From Diprion similis (Eukaryota > Arthropoda > Insecta > Hymenoptera > Diprionidae): 64,000 nucleotides of DNA. The translations under genes were made by a program, and so were the position numbers. The notes under the pieces are model-generated. The model saw nothing but the letters and a program-made list of their open reading frames with translations. It made no database searches and was not told the origin of the DNA. Below, in pieces: positions 24,301 to 39,500 of the stretch. Positions within the stretch are counted from its first letter, which is position 1. Every line of letters starts with the position of its first letter. The stretch lies in NCBI RefSeq assembly GCF_021155765.1, contig NC_060112.1, positions 13,330,001-13,394,000 on the forward strand, read 5' to 3'.

Positions 24301-25805
24301 AGCAGTCCATTATCACGCAATAAAAAATTTGAACAAAACCTAACGACGCTCGTAAAATAATTAAGATTATACACAAGCACGCTACGTTTTAATCCCTCCC
24401 CCCCATCCCTTCTGCAGTGACTCTCGTTTCCTGATTGTTCTAGTGGCGCGAATTTTGAACTCACGTGAGTATATAAACTCGGTTTTATCTATGAAACCGC
24501 GGAAGGATAACGCGTTGGTATTTTGATAACGGGTATCACGAGTTAAACGAGTGGCGACTTGAGGTTCGCGTTCGGCATTGCTTGCGCTACCTGATGGCGT
24601 GCTTGAAGAAACGAAGCGCCGTATAATACTCGCAAGTCTGAGTGTGTTGTTCCCGTTTTATCGACCTCCAGGTTGATTTTACGCTTTGATGCCCAGCACG
24701 ATATATTCGGCTCATTATACAGTCTCGAGACGCTTTCAACGAATCCGAATAAAAAACGCGCTCACCGTTCCGTCGAGAGTTATTTAGTGACAAATTTTTC
24801 TACACCGCTTCTGACACCGGGATCAGAAACGTCAGCTTTTTGATCATAAGTTTGCGAAGCCAGACGACCCGGCCGCACCCCTTCCACAACCCCTTTATCT
24901 CTGCCCTCCTGAAGTCTGAGAACCGAAAGTCATCCCCTGGAGCGGATTGAAATCCCACCCTACCGAGAAGCGCGTCTAAAGCAACCACGGAAGATGTAAA
25001 ATCGGCGGGATATCTGGCGCAGCTCGTAAATCAGGAGGAGATAGCTGGACTGTACTGCACGTGGATCTAGATTTCGAATTCGGTGCACGCGTGGCGATTG
25101 CGAGAGAGGAGCGACGCGTGACCGTTTTGTCGGTGCCCGGGAGCTCTCGCGCAGCATCCGGCAACTGGTGGTAGGCGTGTACGTATATGTATATTATTGT
25201 ATATAGGTTACAGTGTTACACATATACACGGGTGTAGAAAATCACCCTCGAAGGATATTCCGGAGGCCATCACTAGGTCACGGGCGATAGACAATTGCCC
25301 ATTGTTACAAGAACGGCTCAGAGTCCCGACTGCCTGCCTCCAGCTTTTGTCAAGGGACGATCATAGAGAATGGCGCGAAAATTGCTACGATTCAATCATT
25401 CCGGAACGTTATGGAGTGGAAACTGCTGCTGCATCATGTTGTACGTTACGTGTGCTCTTAACGATCTTGCGGTGCAGGCGTCCGCGTCAGGGACTTCATT
25501 GTCAGACGATAATGACGTTAGGAAATCAGTTAATGTTCTTCTTCGAAAATTATCTCATGTATACTCGTATATTATATGTATATAACAATGCGAATGCGAG
25601 GAGAAGCGCGACAGTGATAAGAAGCGCGAGACTAATCGAACAATGGAACCGATACATTTACCGGCATACGTGACATTTTCAAAGTCAATCGCAAGTCAGC
25701 TGGGGATCAGAAACTCATCAGACTTTCACGTGCTCGATTCTCACGATGTGAGGGATATGATCATTCCCAACTGATACGGAGACAGAGGTTGGTATTATAC
25801 GTATA

Positions 25806-25837
<32 letters not shown>

Positions 25838-28800
25838 GTATAATACCAATATATATAATATATATATATATATAGATCATTTCACGATCATTCGTGTATG
25901 TGTATACTTGCCGAGGGTGGATAGGGAATGGACACCTATAAGTTTTATCAATAAGTTTGGGAACTTAACAGATGTTCAATCCTATCCGGCTGAACACCCG
26001 GAGTTTCTTCCGATTTATGGATTATCACAACGGAGACCCGCAGCGTGTGTAAAATACTCACATACGTAAATCTATGCAATTGACGCCTAAAATTTGAGCG
26101 ATCAGTTTGTTGTTTATAAGGCTAAGACCTCGCATGATGTTCGTTACGCGATGATCAGAGGATGCTGTTGCGGATTCACCACCCTAGACATCTATATATG
26201 CATGTCATTATCGAGAGGTGTAGAGTGTTTCCTGAGTGTGACGGACAGACTCGTGAAATGGTCGTGATTACTCACGTTGAATGTAATCTCGGGATGGATT
26301 GTGCGGTATATACATTACATTACTGGTTCACCTGGTGTTCGTCGGTGCTCCAAATCCTTGAATTCTGCCGCTCCTCTCGGTTCGGATACACAAGTACCAC
26401 GATAGTTGTACGCTAAAGTCAACTGACGACTATGAGCAAGAGAGATTTGAATATTTGGCTTTACACCGATTGCGCTATGCATACAAGTCTAACCCCAGTT
26501 TCAGCGACTCCTTGGGTTGTGGATTAAACCACGGATCAATTTTGTGGAAGATTTGTAGTGAAACTTACGAGCTACCACTAGAACAACCGATGAATCTCAC
26601 TCGTGTGAGGATATTGAAGAAAGAGGAGTGAAAGGGGGTAGAAAATTTAGAGCCAAAATGCCAAGCCCCGTTATAACGTGGAAAAGGAAACTGAAAAATG
26701 AGCTTTTACGCGAGAAGTCAAGGTTAGTCGTCTGACGCATGAGAAAAAAGAGAAAAAGTTAGAAAATATAATTAGTATATAGCAGAGGAAATGTGAGGTG
26801 AGTAAAAAGATTGAGCCGGCGTGAGGTGGACGTTGACAAAGAGGTCGTGTCTACGAGAGCAACAATTATATCGTTTGATTGTACGAAGTGAAAAAAAATA
26901 AAACCTAGCAAGACATATTTCGCCATGTCACGCGAAATTTCACGTGCAAGCGAAAAGGCACAATAATGGAGTCGTTACAGCAAGCACGTAGGTAATTCGA
27001 GAGCTGTCCCTCTGAATAATACCGCTGTCCGATAAGTTTTTGTCAACTAACTACCCTGACCACGGCATGGCAGTGCGCTTGGCACAGCCAACGTGGCGCC
27101 CAAGTCGTTGCAGGGGGAGCCATGAAACGAATACTTGCCAGGGCAATGTTTATATTAATAGGCATAGTGCGCTAACGCGCATGTGTTGCGGGGGTGCGTG
27201 CGGCTGGTTTGCGCTTCGAGCGCGTTATACGACGTAGGGGAATTCGTAATTTGTGACATTTGTTCACAATTACCCTGGGACATCCTGCATGGATAGGAAG
27301 AATGCAAAATTAGATTAGATTCACGGTGAAAAGTAGGGTAGTGGATTTTATTAACGAGTATCGTACCGGATTTAGGATGTAATTTAATTCTTACCAGAAT
27401 TATGTCAACCGAAGATTCATCCCTTATGGAGGGGATGATAAAGGCCCAAGCTTACCTCGGGCTTGAAATTCATTCCTGTAAAGTCATCCATACTAGGTCA
27501 GGCATTTCTTTAATATACAGTAACTGCTGTCTTTAAAATTTTTATTTCTTCACTCTGGACTATTGCACAATTTACGGTTTAGGACAAAATCCAACTTTAT
27601 TTTAAATATTTCACAACTAAAAGAGGCCCGCTTGGTCGGAATTGTTTTACGAGGGGTCGGGCTTCAATTAAACAAGTTCAAATAATGCATCCGTTTTGAC
27701 CACAACCGGTAGAAGAAAGGATAACTCGAAGGAAACAGGAAGCAAGAAAAGAGCAGTGAGGCGGAAGAACCGGGAAAACCCCGGGGGCTGTTGCTCCGCG
27801 AAGAGGATGCAGTTTCTGTTCAAAACTGCCAAGCAATTAGTAACCTCATCTGGAAGGATGCTCGGTTCGTGCTGCAGGAAGAAGAGAAAATAATATTCGC
27901 GTAAGTCGACAAGGAGAAAGACGTGGGCGGCTGCCTAATCTCGCGATTTTCACGTCGTTTGCGTCCGTTTTAAACCAAACAACTGCACGCTCTACGAACT
28001 AACTCCTCCCTTATAAAATTCAGCTCAAGAATTCCCTGCACAGCCGCGTTCGGTAAGTCCAGGAAAATAATAAGAGATTTAGCTCGTGAGAATTTTTTGC
28101 TCCGTCCAACGGTGCAACGGAATCGCTCTGCTGCACCGGCGGCGTTGCACTGGTACGGGGAGCATTATTTGCGGCTTGCGAAGCAATCCGTTTAGTTTAA
28201 ACGAGCAGCCAACAGTGGCAGGGTTACGCCGCGGCGTGTTGTTTCACCGAAGTTTACCGAGTCTATGCACAACGACTGTTTCATCATAATTCATCGTTGC
28301 GGGCGAATTAAGCTCGGTGCATTGCTGGATGCGTCGTCTGCTCGGCGAGAGAGGAAAAGAGAGAGAGTGCAAAATTTTCAGCGAATGCACGGAGAAAGAA
28401 TGAATGAGCATGGATTAACACCGGACACATTGTTGCGATGCAGCAGAGGTCCTGTTCTCAATTAGGATTAATTAGCAAGCCATGGGGCTTTGGGAAATTA
28501 TGTGTAATACATCCAGGGAGTATTATTGCCGACATATTTCGTCTGCGAGGGGTGATACAAAGGATATTCTCTTGCAGAATCGCACGTGCGGAGGTAAAAC
28601 GCGTGCGGTTCGTCAACGTGACTCCGTTTCGCCGATTTGGTAACACGTTCGTGTTGTATACGCGAACAGAAGCCAACAACACCATGGATATCTGGGTATC
28701 GGTATCGCGATCAGACGGTGGGGTAATTGCCCAGGAACTGTAGACTTTGAATCCGTTCTAAAATTAACAAAGTGAATTTATCTAACCCGTCCATTCTACG

Positions 28801-31800
28801 CGTTGGACGAATTTACATAGGAATAGCGGCGTAACCAGGTCTTATTTATGCCTCGCGGGACAAACTCACGCGATCTTATTTTAACACGACACCCCGTGCA
28901 TCGAGTACCTCGCCTATTCTACTACCAGCCTGGCTGCCTGCCTACCTGCGGTCTGTATCGCAAACAGGGGATATTCCATTTTTATTCTCTTATTTTCAAA
29001 ATTGCGATGTTGCCGGTCGCAGGCTCGAGGAATCGATAGATTCCTGGTTTTCTATGCACACAGACATTAGGCTCGTACATAAATATCTGCATTCATTTTT
29101 TACCTGCCGCTATAAGGGTGTGGCCATGATATATATCACGGCGTCGGGATCTGTTTCATTATACATATTCACCCCGCCCGACTTATGCGCGTGCGAAAAA
29201 AAATTCTATTACAATGAAATTCACCGGAAGGTGAGCCATCGTTTCACAGGATCGGATAGTACCGGGAGAAATATGATATTGGAAAACTGAGTGGCTGTGC
29301 AGGGTTGAAATATGTTCAGTGTTAACAATCGATAAAAAATTAAAAAAATTCTCATGTGTTTTTCTGCTATTAACTGTACCTAAATAGTTTTCAGTAAAAG
29401 CAGTACACGGTTGACAAAATTTTTCTAAAATTCAAAATCCACATGCTTATTTCACAGAATGTTATACAGAACATATTTTGTGATCGCGGTGAACCCGAAG
29501 AATAATATATTTTTTTCCTTTAACGGTACAGACTTAAGTTTCGCAATATATTGGGATCAACATAATTAAAATAATTATTAACATAATTCGCGAATGCTAC
29601 GAGTAGTGTACATTTTATGGGGCTGAGGAATAATTCTGTCCCTTTCAACCTGATGCTTAAGCGGAGCTACAAGCTCGTTTGCAAATGCTTCCGTGGGTCT
29701 ATTAGGTAATAGTTTTAATTCGCGGTATGCCGAGATATACCAGAGTTCTATGTACCTGCCCACCGGAGGGTTAACTGGGTTTAACTTCTGGGCGTTGAAC
29801 ACTTCGAGCGTCGCCCTTACTTACGATAATGTGAGGTTGGCATTACTGAGCTACCGGGCTAATTTCAGGTCCGTGTTGTCAGGGATTCGACCCTGTTATT
29901 TTGTTGAACTTAAAACAGAATCAGATTACAAAGGCGGGGTGGGAGGAGGGAGGCTTCGAGGGTGGTGAAACTGGGTCAAAGACCAACCGGCTTAATAGGG
30001 GTAGGTAATTGATTTTTCTTCCACCATGTGGATCATCATTCACCACCGCAAGTGCTTCCATCTTCGTGTTATTGTTGTTGATGTTTTTGTTGTTTTATTC
30101 CAGAGTGGGGAAAGAGAAATTGCTTTGGACCTCAGGTGCGAATAGCCGTTTAAAATATTAACGCCGAACAGCAGCGCCGATCTAATCGGTATCGGAATTA
30201 CGTCTTTATCGGGAGAAAAACCTGTCTAAGGGCGGTATTCGCGACGAGTGCACGAAACGGCGAAGCTAGGCTTGGCACGCGACGTAAAATAGAACCGGGG
30301 AACGAAAATAGCGAAAACAAGGGATTGATAATTGCGGAGCGAGTTTCGTGAGAAACGGGAAAAATAAGAGGAGAAAAGCTGCACTCGCAGGGCGAGGATG
30401 AGAAGCACTCGGAGCACCTTTGTTGTGTCAACTTGAACGACAGCGAGCTTAAGCTCGAACGCTTTCGCGTAACTAATCTAGCGTTACGATAATGCTAATC
30501 CCGGCTTATAGTCTGCGTTCACTGTTTAGCATCGTTTTAATTAACTGAATGTTTAGCTGACAGCACGGAATAACAACCCAACAACCGTGGGCACGTAAAA
30601 GTAACTAAGCTCACGCTATGTTGTCAAGTCCGCCTCGCCGCCGCGCCACCGAGGCTCGTTCGTCTTGCTGACGGCCTGTGATGATTTATTTCAACCCTCG
30701 TTTTGTTCGCAGATTAAAAATTTTTTTTTAAACGAGTCTCCTTCGGTGTACGTATGAGTAATTCTCGCTCACGACCAAAGGGTTCTAAATGCCGGAAATT
30801 TTCACGCTCAAATTAGGCTAAGAAATTTTTTTTGAAAAATTAACCACAGAACAAAGTGAAAAAAAAATCAGGGGTGAGAATTCTGGTCTTTTCTTCTAGT
30901 TTTTTTTTTTATGAAGGAAACAAAAGAATATCAAAGGCAGAGATAGGGAGGTTTGGAAACCTGGAATTTATATTCAAATTCGAAAATATCCTGTTTTTGT
31001 TTACAATGGAAGTTTGGATTATCTTTTTTTTCAACTTTGTGTGAAATGAATATTTTATGTCGTAGAAATTTTTTCTGTTAGGGAGAGAGTCAAGTTTGAG
31101 AAAAAATGTGTAAAATTTTTTTTGAAAAACGATTCTTCAAAAATACAAATGATAAATGTGGTAGTAAAACGCTGTGGTGTGTAGTTTTGCGATAAAAAAA
31201 AGTACGCCCAAAATTTTTTTGAACTAAATCTATTACCTAGTCAATATTAAGAATCTCTTCGACTAGAGCGCGAATTACTCATATATAAACCTAATTACAC
31301 GATGATCCCCGATTTTTGGTGATATCCACGATACTCGGTAAAAGGAAAACAATTATACACGCACAATTTATCATTCAAAAATTGTAGACTTGGGTGTAAT
31401 CAAAGGAGAGCTAAGTCAACTATTTTTTACCAAGAACCGCAGACGCTTTACCTTGTTCTGAGTTTAACAATAAGTTTCTAGCTTCGTAAGAGGTTCCAAT
31501 TCACGCGAAGTTTATCGCGTGACAATGCCCACCGGTGGTGCACCAGATCCGAGCAGGTATAACGTACATTGCGAAAGAGCAGAAAAGCTTGGTGAATAAC
31601 TTTGACGCTACAGGTGTACAGCTATAGCTGCATGGTATCCACTTTCGTACCTTGCGCAGCTCTTTGGGTAAATTTTTTGCGACCTCTTGAATCTTAATTT
31701 TTTACGTAGTGATTCGGTTTAAAATATGTAAAATTTTTTGTGAATTATTACTAAAAAGTATGTTGAATTTGGTGAGAAAATGGCGACGTAATTTCGATGA

Positions 31801-32000
31801 AAAACGGTAATTGTATTTATTAATCTTGCCAAGCTGTTGTTTGCGAGGAAAACGGTGTGGATATTTAGCCGAAAGTATCGGCAAGTTCGAACTGCTTTTT
31901 CAACTCGTTTTTTTTCTTTCTTTTATACTCGTCCACAAAAATTTATCGGAGAAGTTGGTGGGTGAAATTATGGCCAGTTTAACAGCCCACAACTTTTTCA
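21356..32000 (-). other. Noncoding DNA, probable long 5' intron of robo (part 1)
   Basis: No exon with domain similarity was found on either strand. It contains a TA microsatellite inside a palindrome (25789-25849), a further TA tract to about 25875, T runs near 24118, and poly-A/T-rich DNA at 30715-31230. Open frames up to 158 codons (21779-22243 minus, 25197-25673 plus) are rich in Arg, Ser and Pro and look like chance frames in CpG-rich sequence. Confidence 0.6.
25789..25849. repeat. TA microsatellite inside a perfect 17-bp palindrome
   Basis: TTGGTATTATACGTATA (25789-25805) is exactly inverted at 25833-25849 around a TA dinucleotide tract. The whole 61 bases can fold into one long hairpin or cruciform. 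Another TA tract follows to about 25875. Confidence 0.85.
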
Positions 32001-32846
32001 ATAAATTTCCCTACAGATATACGTATACCTACACGTATGTATTACATATACGTTGAAAAAAAGTTTTTCAGAGAGGAAAATTTTAAGCTTTTGGATTCTT
32101 CCTGTTGAATGTTTATGAGAAAGTTCGCGACGCCGACGAATCTTGTGGAAATTCCCTCCTTGGAAACCTGATTCTCATCGTCGGAGGTTCAATTCTCGAA
32201 AGTGGTAGGTATAGCAGCAAAACGCTACCCTGTACTTACTTTTGTGCTTCACGAGACATCGACTCGCACAACTAGACTGCAGCTTTTCGAGCAAAGCGTC
32301 TTTGTGCGTCGGTAGTGGACTTGGTTGGTTGATTTTGCGAACCCTCTGACATGACACATCCTTGGGTACACAAGCGATAACTTTGTTACGGTATTTGCAG
32401 GCACGAACCCCTTGATGTTTCTACTTTGCTCGTTGCCAGTTAGGCCCTAACCCAACCCCCATTTACTACCTACCCCAGCTAGTCTAAGTGGGGTCCGCAC
32501 GCGGTCTTAGATGTAAGCACATCTCCTCGCCTTCCTCGGCTAGAAACATTAGCTGATTAAGATAGGCCTGCACCGCCGGTCTTCAACTCGGAATCTGTTT
32601 GCTCAGATCTTGCGGTGGTTTTGCGTAATTGCCGAAGATCCGTTCTTTGGTAGAGAAATCAGCCGGGTAAAAAGTTTCAGATTCATGCTTATATAATACT
32701 ACGAATACGGAGTGACACGCTCTTCCTGCTATTAGGAGAAGTGAAAAACGTTTCCTGAAGGAGTGTAAGGTACCGGTTTATAGCATTCGCGCCGATCCCG
32801 ATTTACGAAATCAGGAAAAATCCATAAATCCTAGAGTGCCTCGGAT

Positions 32847-32878
32847 ATGTATATATATATATATATATATACATATGA
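32847..32878. repeat. Palindromic TA microsatellite
   Basis: ATATGTATATA runs into TA dinucleotides and closes with TATATACATAT, forming a self-complementary tract of about 30 bases. Confidence 0.75.
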
Positions 32879-35800
32879 CTTACCGTTTCCGCGCAGTTAG
32901 CGATTTAATATCGCTAAGTGTTCAAAGCATGACTCTTGTTTTCATCCCATATGCCCTGTGCACAACCGCGTGAGCACAAGGCTGGTGCAAAGCGTTTCAG
33001 AAGAATGGGTATCGCACGCTGCCACTCCAAATACACGTATCGAAGGTCGATACGAAGCTGTTGAAATTGATGAGAAAAAAATCGTTCAATCTCGATGAAA
33101 CGTCTCACAAGTTCGCAAATTTCCTCGTAACGCATTGCACACGTGTAACTGGTGACTGCGGTGCGCTCCGATTCTTCACAGTCCATTTGGTTATTAGTGT
33201 AGCGAATTCTGAATGAAGCCGGTATTTACACGCGTTAAGAATCCATGAATCACGTGATTCGTCGTCGGGGGGTTGCTTATCGGTTTTAGTGGCCGGGGTG
33301 AGCTCAGCGACATCGCAGGGCGAAGGGCGACGCCGAGCCCTGCATGCTTGCCCTTGTATTCGGTATATCTGGTAGGAATCTTGCAGGCACCGAGCCCAAT
33401 TAACGAGCGAGCGAGCGAGCGACGGATGTGGAGCGAAAGAATTGGAGAGCTCTTTCCCCCTTCAGTCGCGGGGTCGCGAAACTAATGAGAGTGACACGCA
33501 CCGGGCTTTGAAGGGCGAGGAGATCTTGGCGAAACAACGGACCTTAAAACAATCCCCACTCGAGGAGCCGACGGGGGTGGTTTCGACAATCGGGTGCCCG
33601 AGGCTCGTCTCTAGCAACAATTGCAGGCGAGAAGCAATCTATAAAATCGCCTCCGATGCTTTAAAATATGCGCTTTGTCAATACTGCTCGCACGAAAAAC
33701 GAGCTACGCGACTGCGTATGCAGTTTCTGGATAATTATTCAAGAGCCTCTCTCTTTGTGCGATGTGAAGACCTGCAGAAAGGAGGGTGTCCGAGACTTTG
33801 TCGCCTTCAGGAATTTGCCGTCCAGGGGGATTGGGATAAGGGTTGCGGGGTTTTATTTGCTCACCGCCTCGAGATACGTAGTTTTTAATATTACCCAAGG
33901 AGGGTGCGGAGGACTCGGTTTACCCTCCTTCCTATTATACGGGAACATTGAGTGTGAATTCAAGATTCAAGATGAAAAAAAATAATGCATGCATGCTTGT
34001 TTCTCCAAACGGTTTTACAGTGTGTAACGAAAATTTCAGATATTGCACGAGAGATGCGAAGCGCAATATGATAAAGTTGGCTCAGATTTGTCGTTTTTGT
34101 TCTTTTTTTTTCATATCCTTAACACGAATTGAAAGTTCCTGAAATAAAAATGAATTGTAAAAAAAAAAAGACGAAACAAAAATAAAATCCAGTTAGAGTT
34201 TTTAATTATAACTTCTAATTAAACTGTTTCTTTAGCGACAAGGCACGTTAAGCAGCCAGCCAGAGAAAATATTAAGTGAAGAAGATAAGCATCGCAACCC
34301 TTTGTAAACGTTGTAGAGGAAGAAGAAAATTGTAAAAATTAATCTACTTCCGTACACACAATGCTAATGGTGATTAAACAACGGAAACTCTGTAGCGGGA
34401 TGAGTCATTCTCAAAGAGAAGGATGGGATACGTGGCGATGTAGCGAAAGAGGATAAGGAAGCAAGAAAAATAAAAAGGGACGACCCGTAAAGTCCTCGAT
34501 TGTCTTTCGCATTCTTTGGAATAACACAATGGTGTTTTTTCACTCGCACTATCTACCCCCGAAATTTTTGGAGAAAATCTCGACGTGCTCGATCCGACAG
34601 GATTCAGGATCATTAATTAAACGCTTGTCACGAATTTCTCATATAACTTAACGAAGGGTATAAAGTTTTCTCTGTCATTTGCCATTCCTCTTTTTCACTA
34701 ATTGTCGCTTATTTTGTATTTCGCTTTCATCGATTCGTATATTTGAAACTTGAATAAGCTTGAAAAACGTAAGTATAATGTAATTCGCAAGCCATACGCG
34801 TTATACGGGTTTCACACCTTTTATTTAAGGAATAGTTGTTGTCGGGGTGTTGTTTTGCACCGTTGCACGTTGGTGTAAATTCGCGCGAAACAAGTGGAGC
34901 GAACAATCATTATCGGTCTCGTTTTACATATAATATACATATACTATAATATATACGCGCGGCAGTAAACTCGGCGACAAAGGAAACCGAGGAGACACTT
35001 CTTCTTACGGAATAGGAAAGGCCTGGAGGCGGCGACACCGAGTGTGCGGGAACAATGATACACATTAAGATAAGGACATGGCGAAATAAAGGCTGACCAC
35101 CCCTATATGGCGTAGTGGGTGACCAGAAGAGAGAGATGGAGAGAGGGAGAGAGGGAGAGGGAGTCGGCGAACGAACGCCGTTTTTCCGTTTATTTATACC
35201 CTGCCTTTAAACGGCGGACGCGATGCGGTCGCCGTGCGGCGTTCCGCCGTAAAGTATCGTCGTCTTCTGTTTTAATGAGAATTAAAGGGGAGACCGTAAA
35301 ACCGTGAACTTGAATTTACGCGGGTAATTGAACTTCCTTCAGGACTCGTATCACCGCGGGGATGGTGATAAAAATCCACCAGCTCTCCGAAGGGTGGTGT
35401 AGCGCAATATCGAAAAGGACTTCCCGTTGCGACTGTCGCTTTACCATAAGATACGAGGGGCGCGGTTCTTTGAAGAATCAGCTAAGACTCTTCTCCAGGA
35501 TGCCGATATTCACTGGATGGTGGTACAACGTCAAGGGAACCAGTATGTCCCGGAAACTGATAACGCTGGAATACTAATTCCGATTTTTTTTCTGGAGTAC
35601 TGTAAATACTGACGGTTTAGAGGGATCCATCGATCATGTTTGCTGTTAAAACGTAAGAAACCACGTTTTGTATTATCAATTCGTGAACAGTCCATACAAG
35701 TTCATTTTTCAGCAGAATTAGTTCCTTGTCGTAATATTGAGCGTACACCGTTAGTCCAATTTGACTTCACAAGGCACTATTATTCGCATGATACATCAGC

Positions 35801-36483
35801 CAAAAATGAAAAGAAAGAAAATCCCTGTACTCCAGTGGAATTGGCTTGTCTTCTGAAAAGTTTGATTGGACTGCAACGATGTATCCTTTCTTGGACTTGC
35901 GGTGGTTTTTGATGGTCAAACGGTAAACATAGGCTACAAGTTTTTCAAAACCTCCGCAATTTTAAGTGCCTACTCGAAAAAATAATCCGTATTACGTTTA
36001 TTCCACGTTCATTAGTTTTCATCACATACTGGCCACCTTAAAGCGAATAAGAACTTTACAGTATCCCATAACGATGCACAAGGGTAATTGAAAACGAGTG
36101 AAGTAGCTAGGTGAGTAATTAACGACCTTGAACCCGTGACCTCTCACCTCAGCAGCCCTCGAGACTTCACCTTTGATCATAGCCCTTCTCCGGTTGGCGG
36201 ATCCTCCTGTGAAATTACATCTACCCAAGAGAGGCCGAAGGGAGTGATAAATTTCACAAAGTCTAGTTTCACGGAGCGGCGATTTTCCCGTCGCCGAAGG
36301 CACGCAGAGCTCGGAATCCAGGAGGATCCAGGGTGTCCTCGGCAGTTCGGTAACCGAAGCGCGAGGCGAGGAGCCATTATGCGCAACGCATGTAGGAGGC
36401 AGGGAGCTGCTGCACACACCATATTTGATATAATTAAACTGCATAAACAAACACAACGGTGCACGTACACATCGAGAGGTCGG

Positions 36484-36502
36484 TTGCTGCTGCTGCTGCT
36501 GC
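36484..36502. repeat. TGC/GCT triplet microsatellite
   Basis: About six TGC units followed by interrupted TTC/TGC units. It makes runs of Leu, Ala or Ser in the overlapping open frames, which explains their length without implying a gene. Confidence 0.85.
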
Positions 36503-39500
36503 TTCTTCTGCTGTGGGTTGCCGGTCGCAAGAGCTCATTCAATGCAAATGCCGAGAGGGACCGACACCGACCACTTCGCTGACCATTACACATGGGCCAG
36601 CCTATGTCGATAGGTATACACGTGCAGAACCGGCCGCGATCATTTTCGGTGAGCATCTTTTCGCAGTGGCGCGTTTTTACCCGCCCGATGAAATAGTTTG
36701 AACCTTCACCCCTTGGGGATGATATTTTTTTCTCTCGATGGAATCGAGCGATTGCTGCAGCACGAGTATATACCTTACAGGCGATCAGTGCGGAACAGTT
36801 CGTTCCGTGCTATTCCCAAATCAATTCTCGTTCCGAATTGTCGAAGCGATTGAATTCTGGTTGCGGGTTTTTACCACTACTATAGATACTGTAGATACGG
36901 TGAACTGTCTAGGTACAAATTGGGCATCGAACGTCGCATGATTTTCATTCATTCGTTCTACAATCGGAAAGGATAAAAAGGCCGCCAATTGACGGGTACT
37001 TTTTATTGGGGTAAAAGATTGGCTATGGAATGTGGTTGCAATATGGAATAGGTCCTTTTACGATTGCAGTTGAAAACAGAAGAAATTCAACGATAATCGA
37101 TCCTTGAATCGACTTCTCGAATGAGCAGGTGCATTTTTCTCATGTAGTTCACCTGCATTGACCGCTTGATGTGGTCCCAGATTCGGTGCAAAATTCATTC
37201 TTCACCTGGCAAAACCAGGCTGCTCGTCGTTGTTCGATCGCAGGTTTTGTATAGCGAAGAAGCAAACAAACGCGGTATGTGCGCATGCAAGAGATACTCA
37301 AGACCGGCGAAGTATGGGAGGTAATATAGGTACATACCTATTCGGAACGAGGCGACGTGGGGCAAGCCCATCGTCGAGATTCTATATAAGGAGCACTCTG
37401 TGCAAATGAGAGTAGGTACTGCGTATGTTCAGCTACCTGAGATATTATGCGGTTTATATCTTTCAGCGAGGAACGTCTTTAAGCCCCGGGACTCATATTA
37501 TGGGAGTTGGGAAAATTAAGTCCACGAAGAAAATTAAGGAGAATGGCAATTACATTGTTGGCGAATTTTTCTCATTAAATTACCTTCGAATTGATCGATC
37601 GAGAAACGGAAATTTAATTTATTCTGTGAATTTTATTACTCACTTCAAACGAATATTTGAATGTCTAACCAAAGTTTGCTTTCGTAGGATTACAGAACAA
37701 GTTGAAAAATCATTAGGTACTGCAAGTTACAGAAGAAGGAATAACAATTACAGTGTTAGACTTTTCGGTGCAGTTTTCACCTCGATCTTTTTGATTTTCA
37801 GAGCTAATCGACATCCTGAGAAGCAAAGCTGTTCCAACATCACTGGTACACTCATACTTTTGCCGCATATAACTTTACCAACGAGTCGTAAATTGTTTCC
37901 TACATGTGTTATAGGATAGTATTCGCTTTACGACGTATCAAACAGCCCAGATCGCGGCATGTGAGGAGAGGAGGGAAGAGGAGAGAGTGAGTGGACTGTA
38001 CGGGACGTGAACGGAGAAGAAAAGCTTGGATATAGCTCGTGTGATTCACCGCGGCACGCGTTTGTCATTTGTTCACCTATCCGATGGCGCAGCCTCAGCT
38101 CCATATAAACTTTCATCTCCTTGGTACGGTCGATCGAATTTTCCAACAAATCCACATTTCTTTTCACCTTCCGACAGCCCTACGTCCTGCACGTTCCCCA
38201 CTTTGTCTGATATTAAAAAGTCTCTTTTTCTCGTCGAAGTAAGTTTCTCAGAGATCCTCGTTCCTCTCTTCTCCGCACCGCGTTCCCTGGAGTCGATAAT
38301 CCCGTCTTCTCCTTGCTTCAGTTATTGCCCACGGAGATGGTAGATGGTACAAGGGGCTATATCTCTTCGAATATGAAGAGCTGCAAAGAGTCGTTCAACC
38401 GCGTCACGGAGACATTGGCGATTCTGCGGCTGAAGCGTATCGCATTATAACTTACCGATCATCCGCGATTTTCATATAATATAACCAGTTATTAAAACCG
38501 GCTCACTTATTAGCGCCTCGGATTATAACCAATATTTATCTGCCGTTGAGCGGTTTCCCTCTTGCATATACAGGTACTCTGTTAAAGTTGCTACCGATCT
38601 CGGTAATAAGCTCGATAAATAAAGATCAAGCTAAGTAGACGCAGCTCGTCGAGTGGCGCAAGCTCTCGTTAAGACTTCGTCGCCTCGGCACTCAAATATA
38701 AACATAACGATTTCCGTTTCCTATTCCGACGTCTTGGCGGTATTTTTTTTTTTTTTTGTTTTACACGCTCTTATTCATAACCCCATGTACATCGGTATGG
38801 GTATAAAGATCCTCGACCGGAAAGTGTTCGCCGTCTCGCAGTCGAGAAAAAATGTTTAACCAGGGTTGCGGTACGTAAGGATTAAAAAAAGAAAGGAGAA
38901 AAAAAATTACGCTTGAAAACGGATAAAATAAAGTGCATGATGTAAAATATAGAATAAAAAACTCGCGAAAAGGTTTAAAGAACTGCGCTGGCTCGTTCAA
39001 AGATTCATCAGAATTCACTACGTTCACGGCAGACGTGCGGTATGGAAAATCAAAAGTGGAAGAATGAAAGCATTTTTATGGAACGTGGAAACGCCGGTGC
39101 GGTTTAATGAAAACTCCACTCGCGTGCGGAGAGGAGAGAAGTCGCGCCACAGACGCCCAACCCTGGCTTCGACCCTCCAGGCACGCTTCATACAGTATAT
39201 CTGCACTTCGTGTCTCTGCCACGAGTGCCAGCGGCCATATTAAAATCAGTTTACATAGCATTATGAAGGGGAAACGTAAAACCTTTGTGTGTGTGTGAAA
39301 AAAAAACATAAGTGAAAGAGCACGTTAAACCGCATTAAAATCTCACGTCTCTTTATTTTCAGCTTCTTCCTTCATTTTTATTATTATTACTATTTTATTT
39401 TTTATTTTTACAATCAGACCCCTACCCCCCTGCAGGCGGGGATCGAGTTACAATAATCTGTCTTTCTCGCAATAAAGTGTATAAATTTCTGTACGAACCG

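Noticed and set aside
29820..29900. tRNA-like A-box (GTAGCTCAGT on the minus strand) and B-box-like GGGATTCGACCC
   Set aside because: The two boxes are on opposite strands or wrongly spaced and no cloverleaf can be drawn.
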